From: an uncultured Alphaproteobacteria bacterium
GTDB lineage: Bacteria > Pseudomonadota > Alphaproteobacteria > Rhizobiales > Aestuariivirgaceae
DNA: 47,513 bases
Direction: 5' to 3'
Assembly (NCBI GenBank): GCA_945957365.1
Contig: CAMFKI010000026.1
Coordinates: 1 to 47,513, forward strand
This document shows, in pieces, positions 8,101 to 14,936 of the stretch (position 1 is the first letter of the stretch; every line of letters starts with the position of its first letter). A program made the translations under genes and the position numbers. The notes below the pieces were generated by a model. That model was given only the letters and a program-made list of their open reading frames with translations, had not been told where the DNA came from and did not search any database.

Positions 8101-9566
8101 CACGCCACCGCCTTTCGGTCACCCAGCACGCGCGTGGCGCTCGCACCTGCGACCTCCATCAGCGCCTTGCGCAGCAACCCTTGCGCCACCTCGATGCGAT
8201 AGGCCGCGGAGGCGCGCATGTCGGAAATGGGCTGGAAATCCTTGGCCAGCGCGTCGATCGCGGCGGCCCACGAGGCAGGCTGGTCGAGTGCCGCGCCTTG
8301 CAGCGCCGCTTCCGTCAGCGCGCCGCGCTTCGGCGTGGCCGCCATGCCGCCGAAGGCGATGCGGGCAGCGGAAATCCTGCGTCCATCCAGCGTGAACCTG
8401 AAAGCGGACATGACGGCCGAGATATCCTGGTCGAAGCGCTTCGAAATCTTGTAGGCGCGGAAGGCCTCGTTCGGCTTCAGCTTCGGCACGTCGATGCGCC
8501 AGACGAGCTCGCCAGGCTTCCGGTCCTGTTTGCCATAGGCGACGAAGAAGCTTTCGAGCGGCAGTGAGCGCTCCGCTGCGCCATGGCGCAGCGTGACCGT
8601 GGCGCCGAGAGCGATGAGCATCGGCGGCGTGTCGCCGATGGGCGAGCCATTGGCGATGTTGCCGCCCACGGTTCCCGAAGCGCGCACCTGGGTGGAGCCG
8701 AGGCGGCGCAGCACTTCGCCCAGATCGGCATCGATGGCGCCTAGCGCCGGCATGGCCTCGGCATAGGTGGCCGCGGCACCGAGGCTCACGCCTTCCTTCG
8801 TCGCCTGAACGGCATGAAGGTCCTTCACGCCACCGGTGAGGATGATCTTCGGCAAGTGCCGCATCTGCTTGGTGATCCACAGGCCGACGTCGGTGGCGCC
8901 CGAGACGATGGTGGCATCGGGGTTTTCGGCTGCGAGCCCGGCGAGTGTTTCCGGTTTCGCGGGGCGCGCGATGAAGCTGTCCGACGTACCGACGAAGACG
9001 TCAGTGCCGTCGTCGAATGCGGCCAGCTGCTTCGCCGCCTGCTTCGCACCCTTGTCCCAGCGGTCCATCGGCGTGCCGCTGCAGGCGGCGAGGCCGGCAT
9101 CGATGATCGGGCGATAGCCGGTGCAGCGGCAGAGGTTGCCGGCGATGTGGGTGGCGATCTCGTCGCGGCTCGGCGCCCCGCCCTGCTGGTAGAGCGTGAA
9201 CAGCGACATGACGAAGCCAGGCGTGCAGAAGCCGCATTGCGAGCCGTGGGTGTCGACGAGGGCCTGCTGCACCGGGTGCAGCGTGTCGCCATCGGCGAGG
9301 TCGTCGACCGTCACCAGCTCCTTGCCGTCGAGCTGAGCGACCAGCAGGATGCAGGCGTTGACGGGCTCATAGACCAGCTTGCCGTTCTTCAGCGATCCCA
9401 GCGCCACAGTGCAGGCGCCGCAGTCGCCCTCGTTGCAGCCTTCCTTGGTGCCGCGCGAACGTTCTTCAAGGCGCAAGTAATCCAGCACCGTGCGCATGGG
9501 CGGCACATGCGTCAGTTCAACGGTCTTGCCGCGGCGCAGGAAGCGGATGGAGGCACGGGTGGTCAC
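8100..9566 (-). CDS. xdhA: Xanthine dehydrogenase, iron-sulfur/FAD subunit XdhA
   Basis: This 488-residue small subunit passes electrons from the molybdenum centre through two [2Fe-2S] clusters to FAD and NAD+. The plant-type cluster ligands are C44, C49, C52 and C72 (GCNEGDCGACTV). The second cluster uses C111, C114, C146 and C148 (QCGFCTPG, CRCTGY). The FAD domain follows, with ATIVSGATDVGLW and GGNIANGSPIGD. The start is GTG at 9566, with GGGGGAG about 10 bases upstream; the hydroxyisourate hydrolase gene ends 6 bases before it. The stop overlaps the xdhB start. Confidence 0.95.
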   Translation of the reverse strand: MTTRASIRFLRRGKTVELTHVPPMRTVLDYLRLEERSRGTKEGCNEGDCGACTVALGSLKNGKLVYEPVNACILLVAQLDGKELVTVDDLADGDTLHPVQQALVDTHGSQCGFCTPGFVMSLFTLYQQGGAPSRDEIATHIAGNLCRCTGYRPIIDAGLAACSGTPMDRWDKGAKQAAKQLAAFDDGTDVFVGTSDSFIARPAKPETLAGLAAENPDATIVSGATDVGLWITKQMRHLPKIILTGGVKDLHAVQATKEGVSLGAAATYAEAMPALGAIDADLGEVLRRLGSTQVRASGTVGGNIANGSPIGDTPPMLIALGATVTLRHGAAERSLPLESFFVAYGKQDRKPGELVWRIDVPKLKPNEAFRAYKISKRFDQDISAVMSAFRFTLDGRRISAARIAFGGMAATPKRGALTEAALQGAALDQPASWAAAIDALAKDFQPISDMRASAAYRIEVAQGLLRKALMEVAGASATRVLGDRKAVA

Positions 9567-9572
9567 GGGCGG

Positions 9573-9920
9573 TCAGCTCCCCCGGTAGGTCGAATAGCCA
9601 TAGGGCGAAAGCAGCAGCGGCACGTGATAGTGGGCGGCCGCATCCGCGATGCCGAAGCGGATCGGGATCACGTCGAGAAAGGCGGGCTCGGGCAGTGCCG
9701 CACCGCTGGCGCGGAGATAGGCGCCGGCATGGAACAGCAGTTCATATTGGCCGGCGGCGAAGGTGGCGCCCTCGAGGATCGGGCCATCGGCGCGGCCGTC
9801 GGCATTGGTGTGGATGGTCTTGAGCGGGGTCGCTTCGCCCTGGCGGAAAAGCTCGATCTTCAAGCCAGCGGCGGGCTTGCCGGAGGCCGTGTCCAATACA
9901 TGCGTCGTCAGGCGCCCCAT
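9573..9920 (-). CDS. uraH: 5-hydroxyisourate hydrolase (transthyretin-like)
   Basis: This 115-residue enzyme hydrolyses 5-hydroxyisourate, the product of urate oxidation, toward OHCU and allantoin. The N-terminal LTTHVLDTASGKPA and the C-terminal SPYGYSTYRGS are the family signatures; the terminal YRGS tetrapeptide distinguishes the enzyme from transthyretin. The start at 9920 has GGAG just upstream, and starting at the longer 9947 codon would add a non-homologous leader. It is the first gene of the xdh operon, so its upstream gap (9921-10208) should hold the operon promoter, though I could not pick a convincing -35/-10 pair. An OHCU decarboxylase is not in the window. Confidence 0.93.
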   Translation of the reverse strand: MGRLTTHVLDTASGKPAAGLKIELFRQGEATPLKTIHTNADGRADGPILEGATFAAGQYELLFHAGAYLRASGAALPEPAFLDVIPIRFGIADAAAHYHVPLLLSPYGYSTYRGS

Positions 9921-10068
9921 GTCGCTCCGTTCCTTTGCTTTCCCCAAGATTCAGGCTCTGGTGGCCCCGATTACCCAAAAAGCTAACATGCTGCGCGCGT
10001 TCGCAAAAGCAGAATAAAGGACACGGACTGTGCGGATTTTGTGCAGGATAAGATGTCATCGTCATGAG

Positions 10069-10178
10069 CCCCTCCCCCTTGTGGGGAGGGGTTGGGGGGG
10101 TTCCTCCGGGTTCCGCTGCCTAGGACCCGTGTTCGCGGCACCGCCCCCACCCCTGCCCCTCCTCACGAGGGGAAGGGG
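10069..10178. repeat. GC-rich inverted intergenic repeat
   Basis: The left arm contains CCCCTCCCC (10069-10077), a 5-base spacer, then GGGGAGGGG (10083-10091), a perfect 9-base-pair hairpin. The right arm, ending at 10178, is roughly the reverse complement of the whole left arm (CGCCCCCACCCCTGCCCC, then CCTC-ACG-AGGGG). The element fills much of the gap between the LysR stop at 10209 and the hydroxyisourate hydrolase start. It could stop LysR readthrough into the xdh operon. It is a different sequence family from the GAAA-loop repeats elsewhere in the window. Confidence 0.7.
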
Positions 10179-10208
10179 AAGTCTGCCGGTGACGAGCGGG
10201 ATGGCGGT

Positions 10209-11123
10209 CTAGAGTTTGCGGAGATAGTGCTGCACGATCTCGAGAAAGGCCTCGACCGTCGGCCTGGGGCCTGCCCCGGCGCGTGCGACGAGGCGCAGGC
10301 GGTCGACCGGCAGGCGCTTGTCGGCGAGCGGCAGGAAGACCAGCGATCCGGCATGGAGCTCGCGCTCGATGCCGATCACGGTCTGGAAGGCGACGCAGCT
10401 GCCGCGGCTGGCGAGCGATGCCATCAGGCGCAGCGAATTGCATTCGAAGGCGGGCCTGAGCTTGCGGGCCGCGGGGATGCTGTCGAGGATCGCCCGCAGG
10501 CTGAGCCCGGGCGAAGGCCAGGCGAGCGGATGCTCGGCGCAGTCGGCGAGCGATAGCTTCTTCGACCTTGCCAGCGGATGATCGGGCGCCATGATGGCGC
10601 CGAGGTCGAGATCGCGCGAGGCCAGCACGTCGAGCCCGTCGAGCGAGGACGGGTTGAACGTGAAGGCGAGCTCCGCCTGGTGCTCGCGCACCAGCTGGGT
10701 GACGGCTTCCGAACCTGCGACGGTGACCGCGACCTGGATCCCCGGATAGCTGCGCATGAAATGCTCCAGCATGTCGGGCAGCACCGCGGCCGAGACGCTC
10801 TCCACCGTGGCGATGCGCAGCAACCCGCGCGTCAGCTTGCGCAGGGCGGAGAGTTCGTCGAGGGTGTTCTCGTGGCTTTGTGCCGCACGGCGCAAGCCGC
10901 GCAGCAGGATCTCGCCGGCGGGCGCCAGCTTGAGGCCACGGCCCGAACGGTCGAACAGCCGGTTGCCCAGCGCATTTTCGAGCAGGATCAGCTGGCGGCT
11001 GATGGCAGAGGCCGCGACGTTCAACTCGCGCGAGGCGGCGCGCACCGAGCCCGTTTCGGCCACCGCCATGAAGTAGCGGTAGGCGATGGCGATCAGCGCG
11101 GGTTCGCTCTTGGCCACGATCAC
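10209..11123 (-). CDS. LysR-family transcriptional regulator
   Basis: This 304-residue protein has an N-terminal winged helix-turn-helix at about residues 15-75 (GSVRAASRELNVAASAISRQ) and a periplasmic-binding-protein-like effector domain, the standard LysR layout. It starts at GTG 11123, overlapping the glycerate kinase stop as GTGA, so the two are co-transcribed. The xdh/hydroxyisourate operon lies downstream on the same strand, beyond a GC-rich repeat. Location suggests control of purine or glycerate genes, but the sequence does not reveal the ligand. LysR genes are usually divergent from their targets, and this one is not. Confidence 0.9.
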   Translation of the reverse strand: MIVAKSEPALIAIAYRYFMAVAETGSVRAASRELNVAASAISRQLILLENALGNRLFDRSGRGLKLAPAGEILLRGLRRAAQSHENTLDELSALRKLTRGLLRIATVESVSAAVLPDMLEHFMRSYPGIQVAVTVAGSEAVTQLVREHQAELAFTFNPSSLDGLDVLASRDLDLGAIMAPDHPLARSKKLSLADCAEHPLAWPSPGLSLRAILDSIPAARKLRPAFECNSLRLMASLASRGSCVAFQTVIGIERELHAGSLVFLPLADKRLPVDRLRLVARAGAGPRPTVEAFLEIVQHYLRKL

Positions 11124-12367
11124 CTGATCAGAATGGCGCGGAAATCGTTGACGTTGGTGTGGGTGGGGCCGGTGATCACCTGATCACCGAGCCGTTCGAA
11201 CAGTGAATGCGCATCGTTGTTCTCGAGGAATTCCATGGGATCGAGGCCCAGCGCACGCGCGCGGTCGAGGCTCGTCGGGTCGATCACCGCGCCGGCGATC
11301 TGCTCCATTCCGTCGATGCCGTCGGTGTCGGCGGCGAGCGCGGTGATGCGCCTGGTCCCGCCCAGCGCAATGGCGAGCGCGAGCAGGAACTCGACATTGC
11401 GCCCGCCCCTGCCCTTGCCGCGCACGGTGACGCCGGTTTCGCCGCCCGACAGCAGCAGGCAGGGCTTTCGTGCCGGCGCATCGCGGTCGGCGATCTCGAG
11501 CGCAATGGCGGCATGGACCTTGGCCACCTCGCGCGCCTCGCCTTCGATGCGGTCACCAAGATAGAGCACGTTGAGGCCCAGTGCCTCGGCCTTCGCCCGC
11601 ACGGCGCGGAAGGATTCATGGGGGGAGACGACGACGCGCGTCTCGGTATGCTTGCTGAGAATGGTGCGGTCCTCGTCCGGACTCCTCAGCCACGCCTCGA
11701 TGGCTTGCGGCACCGGCACGCCATAGCGCGCGAGGATGGCGAGCGCGTCGTTCTTGCGGGTGGGATCGGCAACGGTGGGGCCGGAGCCGATGATGGCGGG
11801 GTCATCGCCCGGCACGTCGGAGAGCGCCAGCGTCCAGATTGCGGCTTTGCCGGCGGCGCGCGCCAGCCTGCCGCCCTTGATGGCGGAGACCTGCTTCCTG
11901 ACACAGTTCAATTCGCCGATGTTGGCGCCGCATTTGAGCACCGCCTTCACCAGCCCGAATTTCTCCTCGATGGAAATGCCGGGCACCGGCTTCGACATCA
12001 GCGCCGAGGCGCCGCCGGAAATGAGCGCGATGAGAAGATCGTCCGGCCCGAGCGTGCCGGCGAGCGCCAGCGCCTGCTCGGCCGCGGCGAGACTGGTCTT
12101 GTCGGGAACGGGGTGGCTGGCATGGACGAGGCGAAGCCGCGTCAGGTCATGCGAATAGCCGTGTGGCGCGATGACGAGGCCTTCGAGCGGGCCGTCCCAG
12201 TTCTGTTCCACCGCCCTGGCCATGGGCACGGCGGCCTTGCCGACGGCGATCACCACGGTGCGGCCCTTCGGCCTGGCGGGAAGATTCCCGATGACCGCCT
12301 TCACCGGATTGGCAGCCTCGACCGCGGCATCGAAAAGGCCGCGCAGGATCGTCCTGTCGTCAGTCAC
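11120..12367 (-). CDS. Glycerate 2-kinase (GckA/TtuD, MOFRL family)
   Basis: This 415-residue enzyme phosphorylates D-glycerate to 2-phosphoglycerate. It has the DUF4147 N-terminal domain (VIAVGKAAVPMARAVE, ALISGGASALM) and the MOFRL C-terminal domain (LLLSGGETGVTVRGKGRGGR, AADTDGIDG). Older databases call the family hydroxypyruvate reductase. I prefer the GTG at 12367, 10 bases after GGGAG, over the TTG at 12376, which is too close to it. The GGGAG lies in the right arm of a perfect hairpin (12378-12414). Next to purine catabolism the enzyme would finish the glyoxylate-tartronate semialdehyde-glycerate route; glyoxylate carboligase and the reductase are not in view. Confidence 0.9.
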   Translation of the reverse strand: MTDDRTILRGLFDAAVEAANPVKAVIGNLPARPKGRTVVIAVGKAAVPMARAVEQNWDGPLEGLVIAPHGYSHDLTRLRLVHASHPVPDKTSLAAAEQALALAGTLGPDDLLIALISGGASALMSKPVPGISIEEKFGLVKAVLKCGANIGELNCVRKQVSAIKGGRLARAAGKAAIWTLALSDVPGDDPAIIGSGPTVADPTRKNDALAILARYGVPVPQAIEAWLRSPDEDRTILSKHTETRVVVSPHESFRAVRAKAEALGLNVLYLGDRIEGEAREVAKVHAAIALEIADRDAPARKPCLLLSGGETGVTVRGKGRGGRNVEFLLALAIALGGTRRITALAADTDGIDGMEQIAGAVIDPTSLDRARALGLDPMEFLENNDAHSLFERLGDQVITGPTHTNVNDFRAILIR

Positions 12368-12377
12368 GTAAAGCAAA

Positions 12378-12414
12378 CTCCCTGGCTTCGGACGTTTTGC
12401 GCCAAGCCAGGGAG
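12378..12414 (-). promoter_or_regulatory. Hairpin that buries the glycerate kinase ribosome binding site
   Basis: CTCCCTGGCTT at 12378-12388 and AAGCCAGGGAG at 12404-12414 are exact complements, giving an 11-base-pair stem with a 15-base loop. In the minus-strand transcript the 3' arm ends in AGGGAG, the likely Shine-Dalgarno of glycerate kinase, followed by TTTGCTTTAC and the GTG start. The structure could be a leaky terminator for the stress-protein gene, a translational switch, or both. Confidence 0.6.
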
Positions 12415-12439
12415 ATGCACAAGTGAGCCTATGGCTGGA

Positions 12440-12850
12440 TCAGCGGGCGACCAGCACGCTGCAATGGGCACGGCCCGCGACATCGGCCGCGACCGAGCCC
12501 AGGACGAGGCGGGAGACGCCGCGCTTGTCGCCGGTGCCGACCACGATCTGGTCATAGCCGTTTTCTTCCGCATACTGAACGATTGCCGAGGCGGCCTCGC
12601 GGCTCCTCAGGGCGAGTTCGTCCACCTGGGTCACGCCGACCTTGCGGGCGACACCGGCGGCGGCATCGAGGATCTTCTTCACCTGATCATCCTCGAGCGT
12701 GTAGATCAGCGGCCCGCGGCTTCCGCCATGGGCGACGTTGACGACGCAGATCGACAGGCTGGCGCCCAGCTTCTTGGCCATCTCGGCGGCGAGTTCCACG
12801 GCATGCGCCGAATGATCGGTGCCGTCGGTGGCGCACAGGATCTTCTTCAT
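12440..12850 (-). CDS. Universal stress protein (UspA family)
   Basis: This is a single-domain cytoplasmic protein of 136 residues with the Usp alpha/beta fold. It starts MKKILCATDGTDHSAHAVEL and ends with IVVGTGDKRGVSRLVLGSVA and the short strand CSVLVAR. The G-2x-G-9x-G-S/T pattern typical of ATP-binding Usp proteins is visible there (GTGDKRGVSRLVLGS). The start at 12850 has GGGAG upstream; in-frame extension to 12916 would run through the probable promoter. A FixK/FNR-type box lies 70-83 bases before the ATG, fitting the known control of usp genes by oxygen limitation. The exact role is unknown. Confidence 0.92.
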   Translation of the reverse strand: MKKILCATDGTDHSAHAVELAAEMAKKLGASLSICVVNVAHGGSRGPLIYTLEDDQVKKILDAAAGVARKVGVTQVDELALRSREAASAIVQYAEENGYDQIVVGTGDKRGVSRLVLGSVAADVAGRAHCSVLVAR

Positions 12851-12919
12851 TGTCACTCCCTCCATCTCATCGCGAGTTCTGGTGCCGCGGATGATTAGGC
12901 AGGATACTGCAGCCAAACC

Positions 12920-12933
12920 TTGATTTCGGTCAA
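12920..12933 (-). promoter_or_regulatory. FixK/FNR-type box upstream of the universal stress protein
   Basis: TTGATTTCGGTCAA matches the TTGAY-N4-RTCAA consensus of the CRP/FNR family (FNR, FixK, Anr) at every defined position. Its centre is about 76 bases upstream of the stress-protein ATG, which leaves room for a class II promoter with the box near -41. The downstream -10 is not clear by eye (TAATCA falls at the right spacing but is weak). Confidence 0.65.
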
Positions 12934-12953
12934 GAATTGGGCAGATGCAGGAG

Positions 12954-13934
12954 TTACAGGTTACTCGCCGAGAAGGTGTCGCAATCCTTCAGGCTCTGCG
13001 CCGAGAGGCCCTGCTTGAACCACTTCACGCGCTGCGCAGAGCTGCCATGCGTGAATGACTCAGGCACCACGTAGCCCTGCGACTGCTTCTGCAGCCGGTC
13101 GTCGCCGATGGCGGCGGCGGCGTTGAGGCCCTCCTCGATGTCGCCGTCCTCGAGGATCTTGGCGGAGGCATTGGCCTCCTGCGCCCAGATGCCGGCAAAA
13201 CAGTCGGCCTGCAGCTCCATCTTCACCGACAGCGCATTGGCATCGGTCTTGGACGCGCGCATGCGGGCCTGGGTCACCTTGTCGGCAATGCCGAGCAGGT
13301 TCTGGATGTGGTGGCCCACCTCATGCGCGATGACATAGGCCTGGGCAAAATCGCCGGGGGCGCCGAGCTTGTTCTTGAGGTCCTGGTAGAAGGAGAGGTC
13401 GATGTAGACCTTCTGGTCGCCCGGGCAGTAGAACGGCCCCATGGCCGACTGCGCATTGCCGCAGGCTGACTGCACGAAGCCGGTGAACAGCACGAGCTTG
13501 GGCTTTACATACTTGTCACCGAGGATCTCGCCCCACACGCGGTTGGTGGAGCCGAGCACGCGCGCCACGAATTCCTTGCCGGCATCCGCCGTGGCCGCGC
13601 CGGTGGTGGCCGGGCCGTTCAGTCCGCCGCCGGAATTGTCGGTCACCTCGGTGCGGGTGTCGGGCAGCGAGATCTGTGTGTCCTGCCCGCCACCGGGCAC
13701 CGACATGCCGCCGCCGTTGATCATCTGCAGCAGGTCGAGGCCGAAGACGAACTTGAAGATCAGGTAGACGACGACGAAGAAGATGATGGTCTTCAGGCTG
13801 AAGCCGCCGCGGCCCATGCCGATGGGAATGTTGATGCCCCGGCCACCGCCGCCGCCCGGAAATCCGAAGCCGCCGCCCTGGCCGCGCCGGTCCTCGATCG
13901 AGTCGTAATCGGGCTTCTCATTGTCGAGGCGCAT
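12954..13934 (-). CDS. Neutral zinc metallopeptidase, YpfJ family
   Basis: This 326-residue protein has a Gly-rich cytoplasmic N-terminus (residues 20-45), one membrane segment at about 47-65 (LKTIIFFVVVYLIFKFVF), a Gly/Thr-rich linker, and a zinc peptidase domain. H204, E205 and H208 form the HExxH site (AHEVGHHIQN), and the Glu of ELQADCFAGIW is the expected third zinc ligand. The domain should face the periplasm. Family length is about 290-310, so this one is slightly long because of the Gly-rich leader. Its substrate is unknown. It ends about 100 bases upstream of the stress-protein gene, and no functional link is evident. Confidence 0.92.
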   Translation of the reverse strand: MRLDNEKPDYDSIEDRRGQGGGFGFPGGGGGRGINIPIGMGRGGFSLKTIIFFVVVYLIFKFVFGLDLLQMINGGGMSVPGGGQDTQISLPDTRTEVTDNSGGGLNGPATTGAATADAGKEFVARVLGSTNRVWGEILGDKYVKPKLVLFTGFVQSACGNAQSAMGPFYCPGDQKVYIDLSFYQDLKNKLGAPGDFAQAYVIAHEVGHHIQNLLGIADKVTQARMRASKTDANALSVKMELQADCFAGIWAQEANASAKILEDGDIEEGLNAAAAIGDDRLQKQSQGYVVPESFTHGSSAQRVKWFKQGLSAQSLKDCDTFSASNL

Positions 13935-13964
13935 GGCGACCGTCCTTGAATGGCAGAAAACGTC

Positions 13965-14936
13965 CTAGGGTTGTCGGCTGCGGAATTTGCAGAGATCATA
14001 CACCAATTGCAAGCTCGGCGTGCTGATTTCAACGAGACGGCCAAGCTCGATCACAACTCCAAGCAATGAGTCGAGTTCCGTGGGGCGGCCCGCCGCCACG
14101 TCCTGCAACATGGAGGTGCGGTGGGCCCCCACTTTCGCCGCCATGTCCATCCGCTCGTCGGCATCGACCGCGAAGGCGACGCCGAGCTTCTCGCCCACGG
14201 CGCGCGCCTCCTCCATCATGCTGCGGATGACGCGGCGCGTGCCGGGGTCGCCGGCGAGGTCCTGCAGCGTTCCTTGCGTAAGCACGCTCACCGGATTGAA
14301 GCTGAGGTTGCCCCACAGCTTGAGCCAGATCTCGTTCCTCAAATTGGGCTTCACCGGGCTTTTCACGCCGGCGCCGGTGAGCAGCCGGCTGAGCAGCTGC
14401 ACGCGCTCGGTCTTCTCTCCCGTCGGTTCGCCCAGCGGCATGCGGTCGCCGTAGTGGTGCGCGATGACGCCCGGCGCCTCGATCTCGGCGGCCTGCCAGA
14501 CGACGCAGCCCAGCGCCCGCTCCGGCCCGATGCGGTCCCAGATCACGCCGCCGGGATCGACGCTCTCGAGCCTCGTTCCTTCAAGCGGTCCGCCGATGCC
14601 ATGGAAGTACCACCAGGGAATGCCGTTCTGCGCGAAGAGGATCGCGGTGTCCCTGCCGATCAGCGGCATCATCTGGTCGATGACGCCGGCAAGGCCGTGC
14701 GCCTTCAAGGTGAGGATGATGAAATCCTGCGGGCCGAGCTGCCTCGGATCATCGGTGACGCGGGGGCGCACCACCTGCGTCTCGCCGCCCTGCTTCAGCG
14801 TCAGGCCATTGGACGTCATCGCCGCGAGATGGGCGCCGCGTGCCACGAGGGAAACGTCCGCCTCGCCCTTCAGCGCCAGGCGCGCGCCGACATAACCGCC
14901 GATGGCGCCGGCCCCGAAGACGCAGATCCTGGTCAT
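13965..14936 (-). CDS. 2-dehydropantoate 2-reductase family protein (PanE/ApbA-like)
   Basis: This 323-residue NADPH-dependent reductase has the N-terminal Rossmann motif GAGAIGGYVGARLA and the ILTLKAHGL segment. The C-terminal helical domain carries the conserved Lys (NEIWLKLWGNLSFNPV). Family members reduce ketopantoate to pantoate for CoA, but many paralogues act on other 2-keto acids. Its ATG overlaps the stop of the CoA ligase gene as ATGA (14936-14933), so the two are translationally coupled. That pairing points to a joint catabolic role rather than housekeeping pantothenate synthesis, but the true substrate cannot be told from sequence. Confidence 0.85.
   Translation of the reverse strand: MTRICVFGAGAIGGYVGARLALKGEADVSLVARGAHLAAMTSNGLTLKQGGETQVVRPRVTDDPRQLGPQDFIILTLKAHGLAGVIDQMMPLIGRDTAILFAQNGIPWWYFHGIGGPLEGTRLESVDPGGVIWDRIGPERALGCVVWQAAEIEAPGVIAHHYGDRMPLGEPTGEKTERVQLLSRLLTGAGVKSPVKPNLRNEIWLKLWGNLSFNPVSVLTQGTLQDLAGDPGTRRVIRSMMEEARAVGEKLGVAFAVDADERMDMAAKVGAHRTSMLQDVAAGRPTELDSLLGVVIELGRLVEISTPSLQLVYDLCKFRSRQP

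Noticed and set aside
9921..10068. A promoter or LysR box for the xdh operon
   Set aside because: There are A/T patches (around 9970-9990 and 10010-10020) but no -35/-10 pair or symmetrical T-N11-A site I could defend.
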